From Pseudomonas yamanorum (lineage in GTDB: Bacteria; Pseudomonadota; Gammaproteobacteria; Pseudomonadales; Pseudomonadaceae): a stretch of DNA of 64,000 nt. The position numbers and the translations under genes were made by a program. The stretch is from contig NZ_LT629793.1 in the NCBI RefSeq assembly GCF_900105735.1, forward strand, positions 3,782,001 through 3,846,000. Direction: 5' to 3'. Of the stretch, positions 35,817-44,833 are shown piece by piece (the first letter of the stretch is position 1; each line of letters opens with the position of its first letter). Under the pieces are notes generated by a model, which had not been told where the DNA came from, ran no database searches, and was given only the letters and a program-made list of their open reading frames with translations.

Positions 35817-38093
35817 ATGAGCGACTCCATCCACACCCCGCACAAGCACGACCACGACCATGATCATGACCACGCGCACGATCACGGCCCCAAGCTCAAG
35901 CCTGTGCAGAAGCACGACCATGGCAGCCATGGCGATTCCTGCTGTTCCAGCAAGGCCGCGCCGACACTGGTGAAGCTGACCGAAGCCCCGACAGCGGGCT
36001 CGCGGCTGAGCACCTTCCGCATCGAAGCCATGGACTGCCCCACCGAGCAGACGCTGATCCAGAACAAACTGGGCAAGCTTGCGGGTGTGCAGCAGCTGGA
36101 ATTCAACCTGATCAACCGCATTCTCGGCGTGACCCACGACCTGCCGACGACCGCGCCGATCATCGACGCCATCAAGTCCCTGGGCATGCAGGCGGATCCC
36201 ATCGAGGAAGGCGTTACCCCGGCTGAGCCGCCGGCGAAGAAGCACTGGTGGCCGCTGGCTGTGTCCGGCGTGGGTGCTCTAGGTGCTGAAGTGCTGCACT
36301 TCACCAACGCAGCCCCGACGTGGGTGATCGCCCTGGTCGCGCTGATCTCGATCTTCAGCGGCGGCCTCACCACCTACAAAAAGGGCTGGATTGCCCTGAA
36401 GAACCTCAACCTGAACATCAACGCCCTGATGAGCATCGCCGTCACCGGCGCGATCCTGATCGGCCAGTGGCCGGAAGCCGCGATGGTGATGTTCCTGTTC
36501 ACCGTGGCCGAGTTGATCGAAGCCAAGTCTCTGGACCGTGCACGTAACGCCATCAGCGGCCTGATGCAGATGACGCCGGAACAGGCCACGGTCCGTCAAG
36601 CGGACGGCAGTTGGGTTGAACAGGACGTTAAAGTTATCGAATTGGGCTCTATCGTACGGGTTCGTCCCGGCGAGCGTATTGGCCTGGACGGTGAAGTCAC
36701 CTCTGGCCAGTCCACCATCGACCAGGCGCCGATTACCGGTGAAAGCCTGCCGATTGAAAAGACTGTGGGCGATAAAGTCTTCGCCGGCACCATCAATCAG
36801 GCCGGTTCTCTGGAATACAAAGTCACTGCAGCCGCCAACAACTCCACCCTGGCGCGGATCATCCACGCCGTGGAACAGGCCCAGGGCGCCCGCGCGCCTA
36901 CCCAGCGGTTTGTCGACACCTTCGCCAAGGTCTACACCCCGGCGGTGTTCATCTTTGCCTTGGGCGTGGCGTTGATCCCGCCGCTGTTCATGGGCGGCGT
37001 GTGGTTTGAATGGGTTTACCGCGCGCTGGTGCTGCTGGTGGTCGCGTGCCCATGTGCACTGGTGATTTCCACTCCGGTGACCATCGTCAGCGGCCTGGCC
37101 GCTGCGGCGCGCAAAGGGATCCTGATCAAGGGCGGCGTGTACCTGGAGGGCGGTTACAAGCTCGACTACCTGGCCCTCGACAAGACCGGCACCATCACCC
37201 ACGGGAAACCGGTGCAAACCGATTACCTGGCGCTGTTCCCGAACATGGAAGACAGCGCGCCGGCCCTGGCCGCCAGTCTGGCTGGGCGTTCCGATCACCC
37301 GGTGTCCCTGGCCATCGCCAACGCGGCTGTGGATAAGAATCTCGCCGTTCACACGGTGGATAACTTCGAGGCCCTGACCGGTCGCGGTGTGAAGGGTGAA
37401 ATCAATGGCGAGGTCTACTACCTGGGCAACCACCGCCTGGTGGAAGAGCTGAACCTGTGCTCGCCGGCCCTGGAGAAGAAGCTCTTCGCCCTGGAAAAAC
37501 AAGGCAAGTCCGTGGTCCTGTTGCTGGACAAATCCGGCCCGCTGGCGCTGTTCGCCGTGGCCGACACCGTGAAAGACACCAGCCGCGAAGCCATCCAGCA
37601 GCTGCACGACCTGGGCATCAAGACCCTGATGCTGACCGGCGACAACTCCCATACGGCCAAGGCGATTGCTGATCAGGTCGGCATCGACCAGGCTCAGGGC
37701 GACCTGTTGCCTACCGACAAGCTGCAGGCCATCGAAGCGCTCTACGCCAAGGGCCACCGGGTGGGCATGGTCGGCGACGGTATCAATGACGCCCCGGCCC
37801 TGGCCCGTTCCGAGATCGGGTTTGCCATGGCTGCGGCCGGTACCGACACCGCCATCGAGACCGCCGACGTGGCCCTGATGGATGATGACCTGCGCAAGAT
37901 TCCGGCATTCATTCGGCTGTCGCGGCAAACGTCGAGTATCCTCAAGCAGAACATCGCCCTGGCCTTGGTGATCAAGGCGATCTTCCTCGCGGTGACCTTC
38001 CTTGGGATGGCCACCATGTGGATGGCGGTGTTCGCCGACATGGGCGTGAGCCTGCTGGTGGTATTCAATGGTCTGCGCCTGCTGCGCAAATAG
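35817..38093 (+). CDS. cadA: Cadmium/zinc/lead-exporting P1B-type ATPase CadA
   Basis: A heavy-metal efflux pump of 758 residues in the inner membrane. The N-terminus is strongly His-rich (HKHDHDHDHDHAHDHGPK, then HDHGSHGDSCCSS) and is followed by one metal-binding HMA domain with MDCPTEQ. Catalytic motifs are the membrane CPC (VVACPCALVISTPVT), the phosphorylation site LDKTGTITHG, TGES, and the hinge GDGINDAPAL. The start MSDSIHTPHK gives the expected His-rich start and lies just after the CadR-type promoter; the frame is open further upstream across the operator. Confidence 0.96.
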   Translation: MSDSIHTPHKHDHDHDHDHAHDHGPKLKPVQKHDHGSHGDSCCSSKAAPTLVKLTEAPTAGSRLSTFRIEAMDCPTEQTLIQNKLGKLAGVQQLEFNLINRILGVTHDLPTTAPIIDAIKSLGMQADPIEEGVTPAEPPAKKHWWPLAVSGVGALGAEVLHFTNAAPTWVIALVALISIFSGGLTTYKKGWIALKNLNLNINALMSIAVTGAILIGQWPEAAMVMFLFTVAELIEAKSLDRARNAISGLMQMTPEQATVRQADGSWVEQDVKVIELGSIVRVRPGERIGLDGEVTSGQSTIDQAPITGESLPIEKTVGDKVFAGTINQAGSLEYKVTAAANNSTLARIIHAVEQAQGARAPTQRFVDTFAKVYTPAVFIFALGVALIPPLFMGGVWFEWVYRALVLLVVACPCALVISTPVTIVSGLAAAARKGILIKGGVYLEGGYKLDYLALDKTGTITHGKPVQTDYLALFPNMEDSAPALAASLAGRSDHPVSLAIANAAVDKNLAVHTVDNFEALTGRGVKGEINGEVYYLGNHRLVEELNLCSPALEKKLFALEKQGKSVVLLLDKSGPLALFAVADTVKDTSREAIQQLHDLGIKTLMLTGDNSHTAKAIADQVGIDQAQGDLLPTDKLQAIEALYAKGHRVGMVGDGINDAPALARSEIGFAMAAAGTDTAIETADVALMDDDLRKIPAFIRLSRQTSSILKQNIALALVIKAIFLAVTFLGMATMWMAVFADMGVSLLVVFNGLRLLRK

Positions 38094-38109
38094 TCGATGA
38101 GAGGGTGGT

Positions 38110-38973
38110 GTGCTGAGTGCCGAGCTGAAGGCGTTTTACATGGTCGCCCGCCTGGGCAGTATTACCCAGGCGGCGAAAAAGCTCGGGCTGAGCCAGCCCA
38201 CGGTGACCACTCAGATTCGTCACCTGGAAAGCCAGTATTCGGTGGAGCTGTTCTACCGAGGCGGGCGCCGCCTGACCGTCAGCGACGAAGGCGCGCGGCT
38301 GTTGCCGATGGTCAAGGCGCTGCTGCAGCAGGAAGCGGACATCGAGTTTTTCCTGCGCAACAGTGGCCAGGTACAAGGGGCCTTGAGGATTGCCGCGACG
38401 GCACCTTATTACATCCTCGACCTGGTCAAAACCTTCCGCGAGCGGCTGCCGCAGGTCGAGGTCTCGGTGGAGATCGGCAATTCCCAACAGGTGCTGGAAG
38501 CGCTGGATGACTACCGCGTCGACGTTGCCGCCTCGTCCCAACTGCTTGAAGACCCACGCCTGATCCGCCGGGTGCTGGGCATGGACCCGCTGGTGTTGGC
38601 GGTGCATCGCAATCATCCGCTGGCGGTGCTTGAACATGTACCGCTGACCGCGCTGGCTGGGCATACCTTGCTGATGCGCGAGCCGGGGTCGACCACCCGT
38701 CGATTGACCGAGGAGATGTTGCAGGGCGCCGGCGTGAGTTACGGGCCGCTGCTGGAGATTGGCAGTCGGGAATCGATCCGTGAGGCAGTGCTGCGCAATA
38801 TCGGCATCAGCATCATTGCCCGCCAGGAAGTGCCCCACGACCCGCAATTGCGCGTGCTGACCATCGAAAATGCGCCGCAGATTCCCGAGTATTTGTACTG
38901 CCTCAAAGAGCGAAAGGGCGCCCGATTGCCGGCAGCTTTCCTGGGGTTGGCCCAGGAAATGTCCCCTCTCTGA
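38110..38973 (+). CDS. LysR-family regulator associated with aminoethylphosphonate catabolism
   Basis: A 287-residue LysR-type activator. The N-terminal helix-turn-helix is FYMVARLGSITQAAKKLGLSQPTVTTQIRHLE, and the effector-binding domain follows. Features such as MREPGSTTRRLTEEM and ENAPQIPEYLYCLKERKGARLP fit the LysR subgroup found with phosphonate genes. The start codon is GTG (38110). It lies upstream of, and on the same strand as, the transporter and catabolic genes, separated from them by a family C repeat and about 110 bases of promoter region. Confidence 0.87.
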   Translation: MLSAELKAFYMVARLGSITQAAKKLGLSQPTVTTQIRHLESQYSVELFYRGGRRLTVSDEGARLLPMVKALLQQEADIEFFLRNSGQVQGALRIAATAPYYILDLVKTFRERLPQVEVSVEIGNSQQVLEALDDYRVDVAASSQLLEDPRLIRRVLGMDPLVLAVHRNHPLAVLEHVPLTALAGHTLLMREPGSTTRRLTEEMLQGAGVSYGPLLEIGSRESIREAVLRNIGISIIARQEVPHDPQLRVLTIENAPQIPEYLYCLKERKGARLPAAFLGLAQEMSPL

Positions 38974-39081
38974 TCTTTCCCACGCTCTGCGTGGGAATGC
39001 CGGCCTGGACGCTCCGCGTCCGCTCTTAAGGTCGTGACGCGGAGCGTCACAAGATGTATTCCCACGCAGAGCGTAGGAACA
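38974..39081. repeat. Compound palindromic repeat, family C
   Basis: It starts with TTTCCCACGCTCTGCGTGGGAA, has a central GACGCTCCGCGTCC and GTGACGCGGAGCGTCAC, and closes with TTCCCACGCAGAGCGTAGGAA. It begins directly after the LysR stop codon. The layout is the same as at 15667 and 43035. Confidence 0.88.
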
Positions 39082-39198
39082 ATCTGTTGGCCCTACCCAA
39101 ATCCACCAATACCACTATCGCCACGTTTTGCCTTTCTGCCACAAGAGGGACGCATTGCCTGCCTAGGATGACCTTCATCAGTTTGATGAGGTGCCTCC

Positions 39199-40263
39199 AT
39201 GAACACAGCCATGACCAACCCCGGCGCGCCAATGAAGGTGCGCGGTGTGCAGAAACGCTTCGGCGCCTTTACCGCGCTGGATAACGTGTCCCTGGATGTC
39301 GCCGCCGGCGAACTGGTGTGCCTGCTGGGCCCGTCGGGCTGCGGCAAGACCACCTTGCTGCGCTGCATCGCCGGCCTGGAACGCCAGGACAGCGGCGAGT
39401 TGTACCTCGGCGACCGCGACGTTTCCCTACTTGCACCCCAGGCACGGGACTACGGCATTCTGTTCCAGTCCTACGCGCTGTTTCCCAATCTCACCGTCGA
39501 AGCGAACATCGGCTACGGCCTCACCGGCAGTGGCCGCGATGAAGTGCGCAAGCGCGTCGGGCAGATGCTGGAACTCGTAGGCCTGGTGGGCAGCGAAAAG
39601 AAATTCCCCGGTCAACTCTCCGGCGGCCAACAGCAGCGCGTTGCCCTGGCCCGCGCCCTGGCGCCGGCGCCGTCCTTGTTGTTGCTGGACGAACCCATGT
39701 CGGCCCTCGACGCCCGGGTTCGCGAGCATCTGTGCACCGAGCTGCGCCAACTGCAACGCCGCCTGGGCATTACCACCCTGATGGTCACCCACAACCAGGA
39801 CGAGGCCATGCTGATGGCCGACCGCATCGCTGTGATGAACAACGGCAAGGTCGAGCAGTACGCCACGCCCCAGGAAATCTACGACCGCCCGGCCACACCG
39901 TTCGTGGCCGAGTTCGTCGGCCAGGGCAACTGGCTGCCGTTCAGCCGCAACAGCGCCAGCCACGCCCAGGTCGGCGGGATGAATATGCGCCTGGCGGAAA
40001 ACTCCGGTGCCGCAAAATCGGGCCGTCTGTTCTGCCGCCCGGAAGCCATCAGCGTCAACCCGCCGGTGCATGAAGAAAACCTGTTCCCGGCCAAGGTCCG
40101 CGAGATCACCTTCCTCGGCAACCGCTGCCGCATGAGCTTTGAGCTGGACCAACTGCCCGGACATCCGCTGCTGGCCGAACTGGCCCCGGAAGCCATGCCG
40201 CGCCTCGGCGCCCAGGACATTTGGGTCGCGCTGCCCCCGCGCAGCCTGCAGGTGTTTGCCTGA
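39199..40263 (+). CDS. Putative 2-aminoethylphosphonate ABC transporter, ATP-binding protein
   Basis: A 354-residue ABC ATPase of the Fbp/Pot-like class. Walker A is LLGPSGCGKTTLLR, the Q-loop is LFQSYALFPNLT, the signature is LSGGQQQRVALARALA, and Walker B is LLLLDEPMSALDARV. A TOBE domain makes up the C-terminal third. It is coupled to the permease gene, which starts one base after its stop. The surrounding LysR, flavoprotein and PhnZ-type genes indicate a phosphonate substrate (PhnT2/AepW-like). Confidence 0.9.
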   Translation: MNTAMTNPGAPMKVRGVQKRFGAFTALDNVSLDVAAGELVCLLGPSGCGKTTLLRCIAGLERQDSGELYLGDRDVSLLAPQARDYGILFQSYALFPNLTVEANIGYGLTGSGRDEVRKRVGQMLELVGLVGSEKKFPGQLSGGQQQRVALARALAPAPSLLLLDEPMSALDARVREHLCTELRQLQRRLGITTLMVTHNQDEAMLMADRIAVMNNGKVEQYATPQEIYDRPATPFVAEFVGQGNWLPFSRNSASHAQVGGMNMRLAENSGAAKSGRLFCRPEAISVNPPVHEENLFPAKVREITFLGNRCRMSFELDQLPGHPLLAELAPEAMPRLGAQDIWVALPPRSLQVFA

Positions 40264-40264
40264 G

Positions 40265-41989
40265 ATGGCCCGCGATATGACTCTGCCGATACCCGATAAC
40301 GTGGCTCGTCAGGTTTCCCGTGCCGAAGTCGGCGACCGTATTTTTGTGGTCGGCGGCAAGCTGCTCTGGCTGTGTTTGCTGGGCGTCGCGGTACTGCTGC
40401 CGCTGCTGGCCATCTTCTGGCGCGGCTTCAGCAGTGAAGCCGGGCAGGGCGGTGGCCTGGTGGCGGCGCGGGAACTGGTCACCAGCGACAACTTCCACTG
40501 GTTGCTGGGTAACAGCCTGAAGGTTTCCGGCAGCGTGGCGGCCATCGTCGTACCGTTGGCCTACCTGTTTGCCTACGCCCTGCAACGCACGTTGATTCCG
40601 GGCAAGGCGATCTGGCGTGGCATGTCGCTGCTGCCGTTGATGGCACCGTCGATGCTGCCCGGGATTGCGCTGGTCTACCTGTTCGGTAACCAGGGTATGC
40701 TGCGCGGGCTGCTGTCGGACAACATCTATGGCTTCTGGGGCATCGTCCTCGGCGAAGTGATCTACACCTTTCCCCATGCCTTGATGATCCTGTTGTCGGC
40801 GCTTTCCCTGGCGGATGCACGCTTGTTCGACGCCGCATCGAGCATGGGCGCGAGTCCCGCCCGGGCGTTTCGCAGCATCACCTGGCCGGCGACCCGCCAG
40901 GCCGTGTTTGCCGCGTTTTGCCTGGTGTTCACCCTGACCATCACTGACTTCGGCGTGCCCGTGGTAGTCGGTGGCGACTATCAAGTACTGGCCCTGGAAG
41001 CCTACAAAGCCGTGGTCGGGCAGCAACAATTCGGCCGCGGTGCCTTGATCGGCATGGTCCTGCTGCTGCCGGCGCTGTTCAGCTTCGGTGTCGACGCCTG
41101 GCTGCGCCGCCGTCATGGCGACTCCATGAGCGGCCGCGCCCAGGTGTTCCAGCCGGCGCCGTCGAAACTGCGGGATGGCTGCTACCTGGCCATCGTCCTG
41201 CTGATCTGCGCGATCCTGTTGCTGGTGTTCGGCATGGCGGTCTACTCGTCGCTGGTGAAGTTCTGGCCCTACAACCTGTCGCTGTCCCTGGCCCACTACC
41301 AGTTCGAGGACACGGCCGGCGGCGGTTGGCTGGCCTACCGCAACAGCATCACCATGGCCCTGTGCACCGCGTTGATCGGCAGCGTGCTGATCTTTACCGG
41401 CGCCTACCTGATGGAAAAGACCAAGGGCCAGAAGGGCCTGAACCTGGCGCTGCGCATGCTCAGCTTCGTGCCGATGGCGGTGCCAGGGTTGGTGCTGGGC
41501 CTGGGCTACGTGTTCTTTTTCAACCTCAACGGCAACCCGCTGCATGTGCTCTACGGCACCATGACGCTGCTGGTGGTGTGCACCATTGCTCACTATTTGA
41601 CCACCGCACAAATGACCGCCACCACGGCCCTGCGTCAGTTGGACGCCGAGTTCGAAGCCGCCGCATTGTCCCTCAAGGCGCCGCTGTACCGGCATTACCT
41701 GCGGGTCACCGTGCCGATCTGCTTGCCGGCGCTGCTGGACATCGTGCGCTACCTGTTCGTCTCGGCGATGACCACCGTCTCCGCCGCGATCTTCCTCTAC
41801 AGCCCCGACACCATCCTCGCGGCAGTTGCCGTGCTGAACATGGACGACGCCGGCAACGTCGGCGGCGCGGCGGCCATGTCGACCCTGATTCTGTTCACCT
41901 CGGCGGGCGTGTCCTTGCTGCTGGCGTGGGCCTCACGCGGCTTGTTGCGCCGCTCCCAGGCCTGGCGCCAAACCGCGCCCGGTCAATAA
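40265..41989 (+). CDS. Putative 2-aminoethylphosphonate ABC transporter, fused double permease
   Basis: A 574-residue permease in which two six-helix modules are fused, as in FbpB-type and PhnU2-type transporters. Two EAA-type loops are visible: FDAASSMGASPARAFRSITWPATRQ and LDAEFEAAALSLKAPLYRHYLRVTVP. The start MARDMTLPIPDNVARQ follows the ATPase stop by one base; the longer open frame upstream is overlap with the ATPase gene. It forms the membrane channel for the ligand delivered by the downstream binding protein. Confidence 0.9.
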   Translation: MARDMTLPIPDNVARQVSRAEVGDRIFVVGGKLLWLCLLGVAVLLPLLAIFWRGFSSEAGQGGGLVAARELVTSDNFHWLLGNSLKVSGSVAAIVVPLAYLFAYALQRTLIPGKAIWRGMSLLPLMAPSMLPGIALVYLFGNQGMLRGLLSDNIYGFWGIVLGEVIYTFPHALMILLSALSLADARLFDAASSMGASPARAFRSITWPATRQAVFAAFCLVFTLTITDFGVPVVVGGDYQVLALEAYKAVVGQQQFGRGALIGMVLLLPALFSFGVDAWLRRRHGDSMSGRAQVFQPAPSKLRDGCYLAIVLLICAILLLVFGMAVYSSLVKFWPYNLSLSLAHYQFEDTAGGGWLAYRNSITMALCTALIGSVLIFTGAYLMEKTKGQKGLNLALRMLSFVPMAVPGLVLGLGYVFFFNLNGNPLHVLYGTMTLLVVCTIAHYLTTAQMTATTALRQLDAEFEAAALSLKAPLYRHYLRVTVPICLPALLDIVRYLFVSAMTTVSAAIFLYSPDTILAAVAVLNMDDAGNVGGAAAMSTLILFTSAGVSLLLAWASRGLLRRSQAWRQTAPGQ

Positions 41990-42012
41990 ATCATCCATAA
42001 AGGAACTGCACC

Positions 42013-43029
42013 ATGTTCAAGCCCCTGGCGTTAGCCGCTGCTGTGCTCACTGCGTTCAGCCTGAATGCCTTTGCCGCCAAGACCGAGTTGACCGTGTACA
42101 CGGCCCTCGAAGCCGAGCAATTGAAGACTTACAAACAAGCCTTCGAAAAGGCTAACCCGGACATCGATATCAAATGGGTGCGCGACTCCACCGGCATCAT
42201 CACCGCCAAGCTGCTGGCCGAAAAAGCCCGCCCGCAGGCTGACGTGGTCTGGGGCCTGGCGGCTTCCAGCCTGGCGATCCTCGACCAGCAGGGCATGCTG
42301 CAAAACTACGCACCCAAGGACCTGGGCAAGATCGGCGCGAACTACCGCGACGCCGCCAACCCACCGGCCTGGGTCGGCATGGACGTGTGGGCTGCGACCA
42401 TCTGCTTCAACACCGTCGAAGCCGAAAAGCAGGGCCTGAGCAAGCCGGTGAGCTGGCAAGACCTGACCAAGCCTGAGTACAAAGGCAAGATCGTGATGCC
42501 CAATCCGGCCTCGTCCGGCACCGGCTTCCTGGATGTCAGCGCCTGGCTGCAGACCTTCGGCGAGAAGCAGGGCTGGCAGTACATGGACGATCTGCACCAG
42601 AACATCGGCCAGTATGTTCACTCCGGCTCCAAGCCGTGCAAGCTGGCGGCGTCAGGTGAGTTTCCGATCGGTATCTCGTTTGAATACCCGGCCGTTCAAC
42701 TGAAGCGCCAGGGTGCACCGCTGGACATCATCCTGCCGAAAGAAGGCCTGGGCTGGGACATCGAAGCGACTGCCGTGATCAAAGGCACTGCCCACGCGGA
42801 CGCGGCACAGAAACTCGCCGACTTCTCCGCAAGCCCTGCGGCGATGGAGCTGTACAAGGAAAACTTCGCGGTACTGGCCCAGCCGGGTATTGCCAAGCCG
42901 CAGACCGAATTGCCGGCTGACTATGAGCAGCGGCTGATCAAGAACGACTTTGCCTGGGCGTCGAAAAATCGCGACAGCATCCTGACCGAATGGCGCAAGC
43001 GCTATGACGGCAAGTCGGAAAAACAATAA
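42013..43029 (+). CDS. Putative 2-aminoethylphosphonate ABC transporter, substrate-binding protein
   Basis: A 338-residue periplasmic binding protein with a signal peptide ([22 protein letters not shown]). The mature start [22 protein letters not shown] and [36 protein letters not shown] and GISFEYPAV match the PhnS2/AepX-type family rather than ferric-iron binding proteins, which otherwise look similar. It has a GGAAC ribosome-binding site. It is followed by a family C repeat, which may insulate it from the catabolic genes at the RNA level. Confidence 0.88.
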   Translation: MFKPLALAAAVLTAFSLNAFAAKTELTVYTALEAEQLKTYKQAFEKANPDIDIKWVRDSTGIITAKLLAEKARPQADVVWGLAASSLAILDQQGMLQNYAPKDLGKIGANYRDAANPPAWVGMDVWAATICFNTVEAEKQGLSKPVSWQDLTKPEYKGKIVMPNPASSGTGFLDVSAWLQTFGEKQGWQYMDDLHQNIGQYVHSGSKPCKLAASGEFPIGISFEYPAVQLKRQGAPLDIILPKEGLGWDIEATAVIKGTAHADAAQKLADFSASPAAMELYKENFAVLAQPGIAKPQTELPADYEQRLIKNDFAWASKNRDSILTEWRKRYDGKSEKQ

Positions 43030-43034
43030 CCACC

Positions 43035-43145
43035 GATCGCTCCCACGCTCTGCGTGGGAACGCGGCTCTGGACGCTCTGCGTCCGCTTTTGTAGTCGTGA
43101 CGCGGAGCGTCACAGGATGCATTCCCACACGGAGCGTGGGAACGA
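43035..43145. repeat. Compound palindromic repeat, family C
   Basis: It opens with CTCCCACGCTCTGCGTGGGAA, has GACGCTCTGCGTCC and GTGACGCGGAGCGTCAC in the middle, and closes with TTCCCACACGGAGCGTGGGAA. It sits inside the phosphonate cluster, between the binding-protein and flavoprotein genes, ending only 9 bases before the flavoprotein ATG, so it overlaps that gene's ribosome-binding region (GAGAGGT). Confidence 0.88.
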
Positions 43146-43154
43146 GAGGTCTTC

Positions 43155-44279
43155 ATGACACAACTGCTGATCATCGGCGCCGGCATCCTCGGCCTTTCCC
43201 ACGCCTACGCGGCCGCCAAACGCGGCCTCAAGGTCAAGGTCTTCGAGCGCAGCGCCACTCCATTGGGTGCTTCCGTACGCAACTTCGGCCAGGCACTGGT
43301 CACCGGCCAGCCGCCCGGGCCGATGCTCGACCTGGCGCGGGAAAGCCGCGAAATCTGGGGCCAGTGGGCACAGCTCGCCGGTATCCAGCTCAAACGCAAC
43401 GGCTCCTATCTGTTCGCCCGCACCGAAGCCGAAGAGCACTTGCTTGAAGCCTTCTACGCCGGTCGCGCCCTGGAGCACGGTTATCGCGTCGAGTTGCTGC
43501 AAGGCGCGGCCCTGCACGGTCTGTACGGTGGCCAGTTCGCTCATCACCGTGCCGCGCTTCACGGCCTGGACGATCAACAACTGTATTCCCGCGAAGCCAT
43601 CCCGGCGCTGATCAACTACCTGAGCCGCGAATTGAACGTGGAGTTTCATTTCTCCACCCTGGTGCGCGACATCGAACCCGGCCAGGTGCACACCACCGCT
43701 GGCACCTTTCGCGGTGAGCAGATCATTGTCTGCTCCGGTCACGACTACCAGACGCTGCTGGCCGAGCAGATCGCCGAACTCCACCCGCAAATCTGCCGCC
43801 TGCAAATGCTGCGCGCCCGGCCTGCGGTGGCGTTGAACCTGCAACACGCACTGCTGACAGGTCTCAGCTGCGTCCACTACGGCGCCTTCGCCGATTTGCC
43901 GGAAGCCGCGCCGGTGCAGGCCGAAATCCTGCGGGATGTACCGCATCTGCACGAAAATGGCATTCACCTGCTGATCAGCCCAACGCCTTACGGTGAACTG
44001 ATCATCGGTGATTCCCACCATTACGGCAGCGATCCATCACCGTTCAATGCCGAACAAGTGGACACCTGGATGATCGAACTGGCCGAACACACCTTGGGCT
44101 GCAAGATCCAGGTCGTGGAACGCTGGCAGGGTGTCTATGGTTCCCGTGGCCCAGGGCCGTTTTCGTTCCTGCGGGCGGCGCCGGGGGTGAGTGCGGCGTT
44201 GATGCACACCGGCGTCGGTATGAGCGTCGGGCCGGCGATGGCCGAGCGCAATATCACTGAGCTGTGGGGGAGTGCGTGA
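43155..44279 (+). CDS. FAD-dependent amine oxidoreductase of phosphonate clusters (PbfC/PbfD-like)
   Basis: A 374-residue DAO-family flavoprotein (TIGR03364 type). The FAD motif is [29 protein letters not shown]. Further landmarks are [17 protein letters not shown] and the C-terminal [16 protein letters not shown]. This subgroup recurs in phosphonate catabolism loci, and members have been reported to oxidise N-methylated aminoethylphosphonate; the exact substrate here is unknown. Its stop overlaps the next gene's start (GTGATGA), coupling it to the PhnZ-like oxygenase. Confidence 0.88.
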   Translation: MTQLLIIGAGILGLSHAYAAAKRGLKVKVFERSATPLGASVRNFGQALVTGQPPGPMLDLARESREIWGQWAQLAGIQLKRNGSYLFARTEAEEHLLEAFYAGRALEHGYRVELLQGAALHGLYGGQFAHHRAALHGLDDQQLYSREAIPALINYLSRELNVEFHFSTLVRDIEPGQVHTTAGTFRGEQIIVCSGHDYQTLLAEQIAELHPQICRLQMLRARPAVALNLQHALLTGLSCVHYGAFADLPEAAPVQAEILRDVPHLHENGIHLLISPTPYGELIIGDSHHYGSDPSPFNAEQVDTWMIELAEHTLGCKIQVVERWQGVYGSRGPGPFSFLRAAPGVSAALMHTGVGMSVGPAMAERNITELWGSA

Positions 44280-44833
44280 TGAATACTGAACAGGCAATCG
44301 CCGAAGTCTTCGGCCTGTACGAACAGCACGGTACGGCCGACTACATTGGCGAACCGGTCTCGCAGATTGAGCACATGTCCCAGGCCGCGCAACTGGCCAT
44401 GGCCGAAGGCTTCGATGATGAAGTGGTGCTGGCGGCGTTCTTCCACGATATCGGGCATATCTGCGGCCAAGGTGGCGAGAACATGGGCGGCTATGGCGTG
44501 GTCAGCCATGAGCGGCTGGGGGCCGACTATCTGCGCCAGGCGGGCTTCAGCGAGCGCATGGCAAAACTGGTGGAATACCACGTGCAGGCCAAGCGTTACC
44601 TGACCTTCAGCCAGCCGGATTACTACGCGCGCTTGAGCGAAGCCAGCCGTCGTACCTTGGGTTACCAGGGCGGCGTGATGACTGCCGAGGAGGCACGGGC
44701 GTTTGAGCAGGACCCGCTGTGCGCCGTCAGCCTGCGCATGCGTCACTGGGATGAACAGGCCAAGGAAATGCATGTGCCGGTGCTGGACCTTGAAGTGCTG
44801 AAGTCCAAGGCCCGGCAGTTGTTGGCGGCTTAG
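44279..44833 (+). CDS. phnZ: PhnZ-type HD-domain mixed-valence diiron oxygenase
   Basis: A 184-residue HD-domain protein of the phosphonate-associated group. PhnZ uses a Fe2 centre and O2 to cleave the C-P bond of alpha-hydroxyphosphonates. Every ligand I recall for PhnZ has a counterpart here: H32, H56, D57, H77, H101 and D158. The gating pair Tyr/Glu is present (Y22 and E25 in DYIGE), as are likely phosphonate contacts H60, K105, S123, T126, Q130 and R155. It starts inside the flavoprotein stop codon. The 3' end overlaps the convergent DUF3482 gene by four bases. Confidence 0.92.
   Translation: MNTEQAIAEVFGLYEQHGTADYIGEPVSQIEHMSQAAQLAMAEGFDDEVVLAAFFHDIGHICGQGGENMGGYGVVSHERLGADYLRQAGFSERMAKLVEYHVQAKRYLTFSQPDYYARLSEASRRTLGYQGGVMTAEEARAFEQDPLCAVSLRMRHWDEQAKEMHVPVLDLEVLKSKARQLLAA

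Noticed and set aside
42013..43029. Ferric-iron binding protein (FbpA/AfuA-like) interpretation of the transporter
   Set aside because: The transporter resembles iron-type importers, but the LysR subgroup, the flavoprotein and the PhnZ-like oxygenase in the same cluster point to phosphonate uptake.
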